NCBI RefSeq assembly: GCF_001411555.2
Contig: NC_049916.1
Span: forward strand, 5,704,001 to 5,768,000
Reading direction: 5' to 3'
Source of the DNA: Juglans regia
Taxonomy: Eukaryota; Streptophyta; Magnoliopsida; Fagales; Juglandaceae
DNA length: 64,000 nucleotides
Shown: in pieces, positions 34,801 through 48,200 of the stretch
How the letters are laid out: every line of letters begins with the position of its first letter
Numbering within the stretch: position 1 is the stretch's first letter
Translations under genes and position numbers: made by a program
Notes under the pieces: model-generated
Told to the model about the DNA's origin: nothing
What the model saw: the letters and a program-made list of their open reading frames with translations, nothing else
Databases searched by the model: none

Positions 34801-37800
34801 ATTCCTTGTTCTTCTTATATGTACAACACTATTACGTGTCTCTTCCTAAGGTTGTCCATGGTAAGAATCTTTCCAAGTGCAGTCATCCAAACAAAGCCAA
34901 GTGCAACTAGTAATATGTAAGTCTGAACTCTAGTCTTACAGACTGTTTGGATACGTGGAAAGAAAAGGGGTGACCAAAACTTGGGGTACATTCCCCTGTT
35001 TGGTTGTGGTGTTTAATGTGTGTCGACTCCCTTGGCATCATTCTACCTAAAAGTGGGTAGATATTGGATTCCCCATACTTTATAGGACATTTCCTTATTA
35101 ACAGGATTTGATTGACTTGTCGCCGATAAAAAAAAAGACTTAACTAACTTGTCAGGAAAAAGCTATTGTGCAGAATCTTGTTTGAACCCTTCATCAATAC
35201 AAGCGTAGAGTGGCATAACTCTAGTACACAGAAGGCATGCAGAAGGAAATGCCCCAACTAGTAAGAAAAAGAAACCTGATATAGGGGCACTATTCGTTAT
35301 TTCTAATCCCCATTGAGAAACTTGATAAAAGTCCCATTTACAATAGCCGATAGTTTACATATAATGGGGATAAAGGATTCCCTTGTTGCTGAAGAAACCT
35401 ACTAGGATGGCGTTTATCAAAATTGAGAAATGCACTAAAGAATATAGTGCGCTATCCACTTGCACCATCTCTCCCTGACATTCCTTGAGTAATTATAGCA
35501 AGAAAGACTTAAAGACTTAAAGTTCAAAACTGAAAGCTCTAAAAAAATACTTAAAGCTTTGGAACATTCAATCTTTTGGTGACATAAGGGAACGCAAGAA
35601 AATCAAGTTGGAGGAGATCCAGGCGTTAGAGAGGATACAAGAGGATCGGGTTCTCTCCCAGGAAGAACAATCTCGAAAGACAGAGTTGGTCTCAGAGTTA
35701 GAGAGGGTTATCTTAGTAGATGAGATCTCTTGGCATAAAAAAGCAAGAGGATTGTGGTTGAATCGAAGCACGAAGTTCTTCCACAAAATTGATCTCTCTC
35801 ATAGTAGAATCGATACCATTGAGATGCTGAAAATCGATGGTGTGGATTGTAAGGAGGATTAGGTGATTCGCGATCATGTTGTTGACTTTTTTGAACATTT
35901 GCTTACAGAACAAGAGGGGTGGCGGCCAACGCTTGATGGCCTCGGTTTTGAGTCTATTGAGCCGCAAGATGTCTCTTGGTTGGAGAGGCCTTTTAAGGAG
36001 GCAGAGCTTCATGATGTGGTGAGGAAAATGGTAAAAGACAAGGCACTGGGTCTTGGTGGCTTTTCTATGGGCTTATTTCAAACATGCTGGGAAGTAGTGA
36101 AAGAGGATCTAATGAAGGTGTTCCAGGATTTGTTCTCGACTGGAAAATTTGAGAAAAGCCTTAATGCCACTTTTATTGCATTGATACTTGAAAAGTTTGG
36201 GGCATCGAAGGTAAGGGTGTTTCGGCCCATTAGCCTAGTGAATGGGGTATACAAGATAATCTCCAAGGTGCTTGCAAATCGCCTAGTGGAGGTATTGGGG
36301 AAGATTATTACAAAACTCCAAAATACATTTGTAAGGGGTAGACAAATCCTAGATGCAATTCTCATCACCTATGAATGTCTGGATAATAGACTAAAACCTG
36401 ACACTATAGGGATCCTTTGCAAGTTAGATATTGAGAAGGCCTATGACCATGTCAATTGGGACTTCTTTACTTTACTTACTTGGGAGGTATGGATTTGGGG
36501 TGGCGATCATGGATTAGATGGTGTATATCAACGGCGAAATTTTGCAGTTTTGATAAACGGAAGTCTAGTTGGGTTTTTCAATAGCACCCAAGGCTTAAGA
36601 CAAGCGAACCCATTATCCCCACTTTTCTTTATCATTGTAATGGAGGCACTTAGCAGAATGATATCAGCATTGGTTAATAATGGTTTTATGGCTGGTTTCT
36701 CAATTGGTGACCCAAATAGGGGAACTATTAATATTGCTCATTTGATGTTCGCAGATGATACATTAATCTTTTGTGAGGTAGACCAAAACTAGGTTCGGGC
36801 ACTGAAGGCCCTTCTACTTTGTTTTGAAGTAACATCCGATTTGAAAGTGAACTTTGACAAATCAGAAATGGTGCCAATTGGAAGTGTTAACAATGTAAGG
36901 CAATTGGCTAGCACACTGGGTTGTAAGTTTGCTTCTCTTCCCATGAACTACCTTGGCCTTTCGTTTGGGGCTGCCTCAAGAGCTATTCCAATATGGGACA
37001 AGGTGATCGAGAAGATAGAGAGGAGATTGACAAGTTGGAAGAGATTGTATCTCATAGAGTGGGAGTTTGGAAGCACATAAGACGAGGATTTTTGGGGGGG
37101 GGGGGGTTTACTCGACATACAAGATTCGTTCTGGGTGAGGGCTCTAGGATTAAATTTTGGAGCAACATATGGTGTGGCAATAGTGCTCTAAAGGACTCAT
37201 TCCCTTCTGTTTTCTGGGTTGCATGTGAAAAAGAAGCTTCAGTGGCTGATCTTATGGTGATATTAGGAGAGCAAATCCAATGGAACATCAATTTTAGTAG
37301 GGCGGCCCAAGATTGGGAAGTAGCCAGCTTCGAAGACTTCTTTAGTTTATTGTATTCCACAAAACCGAGCAACCAGTGAGCTGATATGTTGTGGTGGATA
37401 CCCGCAGGCAAATGTACATTCTCGGTTCGCTCTTTCTATACATCTCTCACACACTCACCGAATACTCAGTTTCCATGGAGAAGGATTTGGCGACATAAGG
37501 TGCCTCCCAAAGTAGCATTTTTCATGTGGATTGCTTCCTTGGATAAGATGTTGACAACATATAACTTGAGGAAACGCAGGGTGATCATAGTGGATTGGTT
37601 GAAAGAAATGTAGTGGGGCAGTGGATCATCTCTTACTACCTGCGAGACAGCTAGAGTGTTATGGAATGAAGTCTTCAACAAATTAGAGTTAGCTTGGGTC
37701 ATGCCTCCTATAGTGGTTGCACTTTTGACAAGTTGGACAAATTTAAGAGGCATTCAACAAATCAAAACTGTGGAAGATGATCCCTATCTGTATTCTATGG

Positions 37801-40800
37801 TGTTTGTGGCAGAAGTGAAATGACCGGACGTTCGAAGATAATGAGCGCTCAATGGAGGAAATAAGAGCTTTTTTTATTAGAACTCTATGTACATGGGCCA
37901 TAGCTGTAGACTTTAATGGCCTCGATTTACATGACTTTCTTGCCTCTATTGCTTCCACTTAGATAGGGCATACCTTTGTATATCTTCTTGTGTACTTGGG
38001 CTATACCTATTATTTAATAAAATCGTTTACCTAAAAAAATTATAGCAAGAATTCCCTCTACACATTGGTTTATGGCTTCCAAATCTAGTTTACATAAAAC
38101 CCTTAATACCCGGATATATCTTTTTTTGCCTTTTCATTCCATTGTTTTATGTTTGAAACATCCAATCGAGGGGTAGGAAACATCCCTTTACTTTTTGTTC
38201 CATTCTTTTTGCTTAATTTGTCATTTCCTTTGGATCCCCTTCTTTTATAAACTCTACAACATTATGTAATGAAGATAAACTATTATGCTCTTAATGGTCC
38301 CTACTTTTTGCTGTGATGATATTAAAAGAATCTGGAACTTATCTCAAAGTCTTGTTGGCTATGTGCCTCACCTGGTTGGATGTTTGATTTGGGAGAAAAA
38401 ACCAGTTGCCACTTTTATATATAGAAGCTGTATCAATGCAAACGGCAAAACATATATAATTCTAATAGCTTAGCATCATTTGACATTTTGTGGTTGAAAG
38501 AATGTCTAGATCTGAGTTTTTTGAAGCAGATATATGTAATGACATTTAGCTTTTTATTGTGCAGCTGGCGGCAAGACTAACCAAGGAAATAGTTGAGACG
38601 TACCAAATATGCAATCCTCAGTTTAAGTATTCAGAGGAACTAAATCCTAAGAGATATTTGACCAGCCCATCCATTGGAGTCCAAAATGATGGCTTTGATA
38701 ATGTGAACTCGGATCTTATCCTGACTGTGAACTTTGTCTTGGTCAATTCAGAAACACAGCGAAGGTTTGTTATTCTTACTTTTTTTTTAAACATTTTTTT
38801 CTTTTTGCCATCTTCATTGCTACAGAGGGTGTTTGAGATTTTTGGTTAGAAGTGAAAAAAATTGAGATTGTCTTCTTGTCTCGGAATAGTTATTCAACTT
38901 GGTTGATCACAACTTATTGTAGGTTCAATCTAGGCAAGCAACATCTCAACATCAATTGTAAGCAGGACGAGTTACCCCTGTTGACATACTATTTCTGGTC
39001 TATATAATAATTAGTCTCCTATAAGTATTACAAGTGTCCGCGGAGTGTCTGCTTTGTGAACCTTTAACACCTGAAATTACTGATTTAAACTAGTGGTAGC
39101 TGATAGATCACCCCTATTAATTTTCTGTTTGGTCGTTTTATTTTACCTTTTTTTTTGGTTGAGTCCTTGGCAACACTAATAAGAGAACTATGTCAGATTA
39201 TTTTTTAAATAATCTTTGGACAGGGAGTTAGCAGAGCAAATGGATGAATAAATAAATTCAGGAAGAACTTTCATTAGATTTTCTTTATTCTATTTAAAGA
39301 AAGACATTAATCTGGGTTCAAATTGAAACTATTCAGATAATCTGACATGCTCATTTGGATAGCTGCTTTCGGGAAGGTTCTTTTTTTTTTTTTTATAAGT
39401 AATAATATTATATATATATCAATAGAAATAACCAAGTACACTGGACGTGTACAAGAAAAACACCTAGCCCATACAAGAAAGCCCCTAATGACCCAAAAGC
39501 CCATGAAAACCTACCCAAAATACACCAAGCCCGAATTGGAAAACTATCGATACTCCTCCCCGACCCCATCCCCTACATCCCACTACGAGAACGTCTTCAC
39601 AAGGCCCTCCCTTTAACTTTACCTCAGCTTGAGCTAGCTCCCTTAGTATCGTAGTTGATTGCCCAAGAAAGATTATTTAACTCCCTACTTTTCTTAAACG
39701 TAGATTTGGTTTCAAGCGTGTGGCTCGCCTCGATTGCAATGAGTAGTGCTTTAAATTGGTCTTCATATTCTCCTTGCTCTCCATATGAAAGTCCCAGGGT
39801 TTGTAGAAACCCATTATCTTTATTCAGAATCCAATCCACTGTTGAACCCGCTATATCGTTAATCAGAGGAAGAGAAACTAGGAGAACGACATTATCCCCA
39901 GCCATAGTACCTGATTGCACTCTCGACTCTAAACCTTCCCCCACACGAGGCACCAATGACAATTCGATAATTTCATTCTCGCCAAATGGTTGCTCAACAA
40001 GTATATGGTTGTTTTCCCCTCCATCTATTACCATTATAGGTTCCTCCCCTCCATCAACATTTTTTGCATATGCTCCACCCCTCGACAATCATTGTCGTGC
40101 CACTTTGTTTGACCCTACTGCTTCAAGAGGGGAAGCACTACCTTTTGTTATCCTGTTTGCATCTTCTAAAAGGGGAAGCACTACCTTTTGTTATCCTGTT
40201 TGCATCTTCTAAAAGAGGCTCGATTGTTTCTTCCAAAATACTCGAGAACTTGGAGGGACCCCCGTCTTTAACTACAAATGAACCCTGGACAGAAGGACCA
40301 ACTACATCTATAACTGGTGCATGAGACCCTACAGCTCCCTCAGAAGGCATAGTGACACTAGCATGAACAAAGATGCTAGTGTCCAACGACCCTATCGTTG
40401 ACACACCCTTTGCTTGCACACTTTTCAGCACACTTGCTGGCACACTTGTACCCACGACTAGGTCCAACCCCTTATCCACCTTAATCATTAGATCTCTTAC
40501 ATAATCCATAACTGCCTTCAATTGAGATTTGACATCCCTTAGTATTGTTTGAAGGTTCTTAGTTGAATGTTAAGGATTGTTTTCTTAACTCCTTAGTATT
40601 GGTCTTGAGCTCATTTTGGTTGCACTATCTCTAGTTTTTAAGACTATTTAGCTCTTTTCCAGTTGCCTTATTATATTTGTCTCCTTTATGCATCCTTTTT
40701 ACCCAGTCTATACCTGTTTTTTGGTTGATAAAATTCTTGTCATCAAATAAAAAGTTATCATGCGTTTCTTCAGGTTGCACATTCTTTGAATTCGTCATGC

Positions 40801-42188
40801 AGTTCTGCCTAGATGTCGATTCTTCCTTTGATATTGATGGCCTAAGAGCACTGGCATTGGCCAAATTTTGGCTAAGTAGCTCAAAAGTGGTCTGCATTGG
40901 AGTAGTCAAAACTCCAAGGCTCCACTTTTGCGCTACAGTAAATCCATCCCTTTCTCCAAATTTGGCTAGCCACTATTCATCTCCAAAACAATATTTTACT
41001 CTAAAAATATTCCAAATGACTACTATTGGATAATTAGTTTGAGGAAAAAAATAGTTGGGAAACAAGTAAAAATTAAATTATTAATTAATATATGGAGTAT
41101 ATTTGCAAAATATATAAAAAAAAATTATATTAAAATATCTAATATTATATTATTATTTTGACTTTTGGATGTATAGTCCAATGTGGATTAACCTCTCCAA
41201 TGGTTTTGACTTTAGTCAAAACCGCACTTTTAGTCAAATTTTGGACTTGGCAATGGCTAGACTATTACCAATGCTCAGGCTCAAATCAAGTGCATCCTTA
41301 TCATTTAAAAAAATGATAATAATAAATAAGTTTAAACTTCATCTGTATGAATACTTTTTTGATCATGTGACTAGTCGATAGTCAAATTTGAATTGAAGGT
41401 CTTGAACTTTCAATATTATAATTTGCAGCATGCTATCCGTTTTAATCGGAGCCTTTTAATTGTTTGGTTTATCCTTCCTGAATTAACTGTTCAATTAAAT
41501 TCCTTTGATAATTTGTAGATATATTGTCAAAGATGTTCTTGGCCACGGGACATTTGGGCAGGTTGCTAAATGCTGGGTTGCAGAGACTGACAGTTTTGTT
41601 GCTGTGAAGATCATAAAAAATAAACCTGCTTACTATCAGCAGGCATGGGTTGAAGTATCCATATTGACAACGGTAATTATTTTCTCCCTCAACAAGATGT
41701 TTTCCATAGTAGTGATCTTGCTGGTGAAATTTAGGCATTACTATGAAAAGATAGTTAGTAGTGAAAGTCTGCATCCTTTTGCAGTTGAATAAGAAGTATG
41801 ATCCTGAGGACAAGCATCATATTGTTCGTATTTTTGATTCCTTTGTACATCAACGTCATTTGTGCATCTGCTTTGAACTGCTCGAAACCAATCTGTAAGT
41901 TACAAGGACTACAATAGTTTGTAATCTATTCCACTACGCACATAATTTGGTTTTAAGTGTGCATGGATCATGGCTATGATATGTCATTGTTTTTCAGGTA
42001 TGAGCTTATAAAAATAAATCACTTTAGGGGATTATCCTTGAGCATTGTCCAAATGTTCTCCAAACAGGTATAGCAGCTCTAACTTGGGATTGAATCTAGT
42101 CTTGTAATGTATCATCTATGGATTAGTTTTGAATGGATTTGACCTTGTCTTGTAATGTATCATCTTTGGATTAATTTTGGATGTTTGT

Positions 42189-42230
<42 letters not shown>

Positions 42231-45200
42231 AAATAGATTTTATGTGGACTGGCTCTGTTAAAGGAGGCTGGGATAATTCATTGTGATCTGAAGCCAGAAA
42301 ACATCCTTTTGTGCACAAGGTGGGAATTTTGATTATGGTTTAGGACTTCAAACTATGAAATGTATTTCTGTTGACATTGCTTTGTCTGTCTTTAACTACA
42401 GTGTGAAGCCAGCAGAAATTAAAATTATTGACTTTGGATCGGCATGCATGGAAGATCACACCGTTTACTCCTACATTCAGGTTTGCAGTTATGCTAACCA
42501 CCAGGCAATTTTCCCCATTCCGAGTATGTAGTGGATGATTTTATAATTGCTATTTTTTTTTTTCCATCCATTCTGCAGAGTCGTTACTACAGATCTCCTG
42601 AAGTTCTTCTTGGGTATCAGTATCCTTGTCAATCAATTTATTGCCATACTTATGTATAGTTTTGTCTCTCACGTTCAAATTCAATTTCTGCCACGTTTCT
42701 TTTGGCCTTATCTCCCTGCTTGCTTTCTTCCTGGGCTACAACTTAATTGGAATCATACTGATCTTCTAAGTTTAAGCTAAAACCTCAGAGTCTAGGATGG
42801 GAATGGGTCAAAGATAGATCCCCTACAGTTAAGGACAAGTTCAGTTGCGGTGTGAGGCAAGGCCTTCCATGACATCTTATTCGTTAGGAGTTTTACTTCT
42901 TTTTTTTAGTAAGTTTTGTTATCCTATTAACCATCATTTTACTTATTCTAGACATACATACTAAATTATTTTCAAACGTTGATCAAAGTTGATCCAATTG
43001 GAGCCACATATATTTGGCTACTTGAGCTATGCCTATTATCTTATGAATATAGCTTCTTGATTACCTCTCCCTCTCTCTCTATATATATATATTGACTCCC
43101 TGACCCTTGGTCAACTGGAATGCTATTGTATATTATGTAGTCTGAATTGAGAAGATCTGTTGACGCATTCATTGGGAGATTTTTTTTTTCTTTTAGAGTT
43201 AATTATTGAATGATTCTTTTGCTCACAATAATTTCTGAGATAGGTTAGTTTTGTATTTGGTGCATTAGAAATCAAAATCTTGTTTCTTTTTTTATCTGTC
43301 ATCTTTCATCTATTATCACAAGTTTTCTGTTTGGTCCTTAGCCCTATGTTCAGATATACTACAACTATCGATATGTGGTCGTTTGGCTGCATTGTTGCTG
43401 AATTGTTTCTAGGCTTGCCATTATTTCCAGGAGCTTCAGAATTCGATCTCCTTAATCGAATGATTGAAATACTTGGGTACCCTTCATTTTCCTTGGCGGT
43501 TTTAATTCACCTTTGCCTTATTCTGCTTCACTTGATCTGGGATAAAAAAACAAATGGTTTTTAGATGCACATGTCATAATTACATGTAGACTTGATTGCA
43601 AAGGCAATGAGGCTAAGCTTAATTTATCTTCTTGTTTGTACCTTAGTAGATTTTTATGCAAATATGGAACCAGAAAAAGAAAAAGAAAAAGAAAAAAGAA
43701 CAGCCCAGTTGTAGGGTTGACCACATTTGAGTGGATGATTCAGGTTGGAGATTATAGTTGAATACATGCCATAAGTGCATAGGTTCCACATTGACTTTCA
43801 GCTGTCAAAGTGGAGATGGAGAAAAACTATTTCTAAGCACAGTGACATTGAATTTGGCAATTTTGGCCGCCACTGTTTAAAGTCTTTATTGTACGACCAT
43901 ACTGATATCTATTGGGTTCTTCAAGTTTCTTAGAAGCTTGAAGTGCGCTTCCTTCCCTGTTTTCTAAAGGGAAGGTGTTTTGGAAATTGCTTATGATAGT
44001 TTTTATCTAATTCAGTATAGGGGGATGCCGATGGTCTTTGGACCAGATGACGTCTCCTCCCGTGATGAAGGTTAATTATTTTATAGTGAGTTATTTTCCT
44101 CATATAGAAAAAGAAAAGCATATAAGAGGACATTTGAGGATGCTTTTGGTCTGCATGCATTAATCTGGGATGGAGTGGAGTTGCGTGGTTCTCATTCAAA
44201 GTCGATTTAGAGGAATTTTGATGTCAAGAATTGTTAGGGATTGTTCATCTTTGCTTCTTCAATCCCATGCATACGTCATCCGATAATTTAAATCCTCGCT
44301 CCATTCATAAAAAAAGAGGAAAAATGATCCTCATTCACTCAGACATGTCAAACTGAATGTGATCCATTTTCTCTCTTGGTAATTAAGCTTAAACTGTTAG
44401 CAGTGTGTTTGTAAGCTCCAAGAAGATAACACCATCCTTTGTACTATTACTTATCAGGAAAAAATTCTATTGCTTTGTAATGTTCTTTCATCCCTTCATC
44501 AAAATATCTTCCTTTTTGAATTATTATAAAATGTTGTTCCCCATGAAAGTAGATTGGTCTGAGATCTCTTCCTAAGTCCCAAAGTTTTCATTTGTGGGTG
44601 TTAATCAGCCAGCCAAGCTTCTTTGATGTCATTTATGCTATAGTTGGTTTGTTAACTGTGAAGCATCTTTTTATGTCTGTTTAACTAATCTTGATTCTAG
44701 TTTGGCCTTGATGGCACTGCAGTCAATTAAAATAGCTGGGGAGAAAATCCTATCTTTGATTAAAAAGAATTTGATTTTGTTAGGGTAATGATGCCCCTTA
44801 GTTGGTATCTAGTTTTATATCATTTGAACTATCTGTACATTTTTCCAATATTTGATTCATATGTGGGAGTTTTATCTGTTCATGCTTTATCATTAATTTA
44901 AAATGGAATTTGAATCTATTTATGTTTATCTTTCGGCAGACTAGTAGTTACTTCGGTGGTGTAAACTGTTTAGACTTAGTTGGATAAATACTGTTTAAGT
45001 TTTTCTCCATTCCTCGAGGTATATAATTGTGTAATAAGATAGATATGAAAGGTGTTGATCTGATTGCTTCTTGCTCTCGGCACTCTCTTCTTAGATTCAA
45101 TATACGCAATTTTATTCCTTTTACTTGGGTACTTAGGGTACCTTCATTACATAAACTGGTCTTTCTCATAAGTTTTGGAATTTTCTTCTGTTTTGTTTCA

Positions 45201-48200
45201 GGAAAATTTATTGTTAGGTTCATATGTGTGAACTGAAAAGTCTTACTAATCATTACCCGCTAGTTTATTGCATGTTGTTGTTATTGATTGAAGTGTCAAA
45301 CAGCCTTGATATATAGTCAACATTTTGTAGAGGTCAACCCCCTGATTATGTATTAAAGGAGGCAAAAAACACAAGTAAGTTTTTTAAGCGCATTGGAAGT
45401 GTCCACAATATAGAGAATGGTGAAGTTTCGACAAATGGCAGAAGTGCTTACAAAGTGTTAACAGAAGAAGAATATGAAGCTGTAAGTGCTCTTATTGTTG
45501 TACTTTTGGTAAGAGGATATTTAAATAGAAGTGGAAATATACCAAACTTATCCATCAATGGTGTAATCTTTCTCTTCATACCTCTTGGAACGATACTCTG
45601 CTTATGTTGTTATTCTGTTGTGTTTTGATTGTTTTGTTGCTGGTTTCTGTTCAGAGAGAGAAGAAAAAGCCAGTGATTGGAAAAGAGTATTTCAAACATA
45701 TGAATCTTGAAGCTATTGTCAGAAACTACCCTTATAGGAAGAACTTGCCTCAGGAAGATATTATAAGAGGTTTGGTTTTCTGTTCTCTGTTTGAATTGGC
45801 AGAGTCCATTTTAGTGAAATGTTTCTACAAGCTCTTGAAGATGTCACTGATGGTTGTCTGATCATGAACTTGTAACAGAAGGGCAAATACGACTAGCTTT
45901 GATCGATTTCTTGAGAGGACTTGTTGAGTTTGATCCTGCAAAACGGTGGTCGCCTTTTCAGGTTATAGAAATTTGCTTCAACTGTTGCCCTTCAGTCGTC
46001 AACTATTATTGATGTCTGCTGACATAGAGTATAGAGTCCAAGCTGTGAAATTAGAAATTGAAATTTATGTGCATGCAGGCTTCAAAACACCCTTTTGTCA
46101 CAGGGGAACCTTTCACATCCCCATACAAGCCTCCCCAAGAGACTCCCCGTCTGGTAAGTTGATCTGTTTATTGACTTTCTGCAATGATTTATGAAACTTA
46201 ATCCAAGTTTCCCTTGTGTTTCAGTTTCCCTTTATGTACCTTCTTTTCTGCTACTAGTTCATGACACGTGATTTACCAACAAAATATAAAGAAGAGTATG
46301 AACAGAATGTAAAATCTTCAGCCTTGTTTCTTGTATTTATTCCTAGTTCTTGACTAGGTGTCTTGTACATAGGCTACGTCTATTTCCTTTTATATTAATA
46401 AAATTTCATTTACCCATAAAAAAATCTTCAGCCTTGTTTGTAAGTCAAAATCTCAAACTTTTTCATTTTTTTTTTTAATTTTCAACTTCGGTCCAAATAT
46501 CTTTGAATTTCAAAAGAACAATTCTATTACAACTTTTCATTCAATCATTTGCCTAGATTTCTATGAAAAGTCAAAAACACAAAACCAAAACAACTTTTAC
46601 AAAAATCAAAACAAAAAATGCCCTAAAAAAATTACATTCAAACAACTTTTGCTGGATAAGGTAAGCACATTTCGCCTAGACATTTTGCTTACTTGCATAC
46701 TCATGCTCTCATAGTTAGTCCATTGAACATTTTTCATTTCTTCCCGGCGACTTTCACAAGCTCCAATACGAAACATATTTCAAAAAAACTATTCAAATTT
46801 TCCTATCTACTTGCTCAAAACCCAACAAAAAGACCTTTCAAAACTTAAATTTTCATTAACAAAACACACCCTTCATTTTCGACATCCTGAATCATTATTT
46901 TTGTTAGAGTTCGGTATGTGTTACATGTTTTTGAGCTGCTTTCCTCCTCTTTTAAGGATAATACTTCAAATTAGTGATTATTAATATATATATATTTTTT
47001 TTTTATAAGTGTATAAGTATATTAATAAAAGAATAGGCAAAAGCCATGTTTAGTACAAAGAATGTCCTAGCTAAGTAGGAGCATTAGAAACAAGGAAATC
47101 TTGGCCATTAAAGTTAACGGCAATGACTCAAGTACAAAGAGTTCTAAAAAAGAAAGCATTTAGTTCCTAGTTCCTCCATTGATCTTTCTTTGTCCTCAAA
47201 CGTCCATTCATTGCGCGCCTGCCATAAACACCACATGACGCAAATAGGCAACATCTTCCATACATCCTTAATCTGTTGGTTACCTCTTAGATCTGTCCAA
47301 CTAGCCAACATCTCCACTACAGACTCGGGCATAACCCACCCCAAGCCCAGTCTTCTAAATACTTCATTCCAAATCCCTCGAGCTATATCACAGTGTAGTA
47401 GAAGATGGTCCACTGATTCACCCTCGTTTTTGCACATGCAGCACCAATCTGCGATGATCACCCCTCGTCTTCTCAAATTATCCGTTGTGAGGATCTTAAC
47501 CAAAGAAGCGGTCCACACAAAAAACGCTGCTTTGAGAGGCGCCTTATGTCTCCAAATCCTTTTCCAAGGGAACTAAGTTGGGGGTTCTTGTGACAGAGAT
47601 TTATAATACGAGTGAACCGAGAATAAACCTTTTCCCGTAGGTATCCACCACAATAAATCAGCTTGATGGTTACTGCGTTTGAGTGAATACAAGAGGCTGA
47701 AAAGAGCTACAAAACTGTCCACTTCCCAATTATGTGCTGCTCGACTAAAATTAATGTTCCATTGGATTTGTTCCCCCACTATCACCATAACTTCCGCCAC
47801 AGAGACATCATTGGCACTTGCCACCCAAAAAAGGACAGGAAATGGATCCTTTAAAGCACCATTACCACTCCAAGTATCAAACTAAAATTTGGTCCTAGTC
47901 CCATCTCCAAGACAAAATCTTGTGTGCCTGGAAAAAATCCCCTATCCTCTTTTAATATGTTTCCACAAACCCACACCATATGCCCCACTCACTTCATTGG
48001 TACATCATCCCCCCATAATTCTCTTTATTTACTCTCAATCACCAGTTTCCATAAAGCCTCAAGTTCTTTATGGTATCTCCACAATCATTTCCCAAGTAGC
48101 GTCCGATTAAAGATTCTCAAATTTCTAATGCCCAAACCACTAGAAGAGATAGGTCTGCATACTTTGTCCCACCTAACTAGGTGGAATTTAAACTCTTCAC

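Larger units (their letters stand above)
35505..38037 (+). mobile_element. 5'-truncated L1-type LINE with 14-bp TSD
   Basis: Flanked by aattatagcaagaa at 35491-35504 and 38038-38051, a clean TSD that fixes both ends. It keeps the linker (35608-35862, closed by a stop), the reverse transcriptase, and zf-RVT segments to about 37960, with a 3' tail ending in oligo-A. ORF1 and endonuclease are absent. Several stops and a G9 run with a frameshift (37094) disable it. Confidence 0.92.
30955..38564 (+). other. YAK1 intron 1 (7.6 kb)
   Basis: Donor gtaagt, acceptor ttattgtgcag. Holds a LINE tail, a SINE-like insert, a Copia remnant, a minus LINE fragment and a 2.5-kb plus LINE, each listed separately. 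The rest (31020-31600, 31860-32710, 33831-34397, 34966-35490, 38052-38564) shows no recognised feature beyond microsatellites. Confidence 0.85.
38765..41518 (+). other. YAK1 intron 2 (2.75 kb)
   Basis: Donor gtttgt, acceptor atttgtag. Holds an ORF2-less LINE (39380-40845) and a MITE-like segment (40846-41282). 38765-39379 shows nothing else. Confidence 0.85.

Noticed and set aside
34966..35490. Possible further LINE RT piece on - (near 35280-35460)
   Set aside because: A GFFxNKG-like stretch was seen, but frames are too broken to support a separate call.
39655..40212. 185-codon ORF on +
   Set aside because: Antisense of the minus-strand LINE ORF1, which has the recognisable family motifs.
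41505..41792. 95-codon ORF on + taken as one coding unit
   Set aside because: It includes intron sequence on both sides; only 41519-41672 is exon 3.
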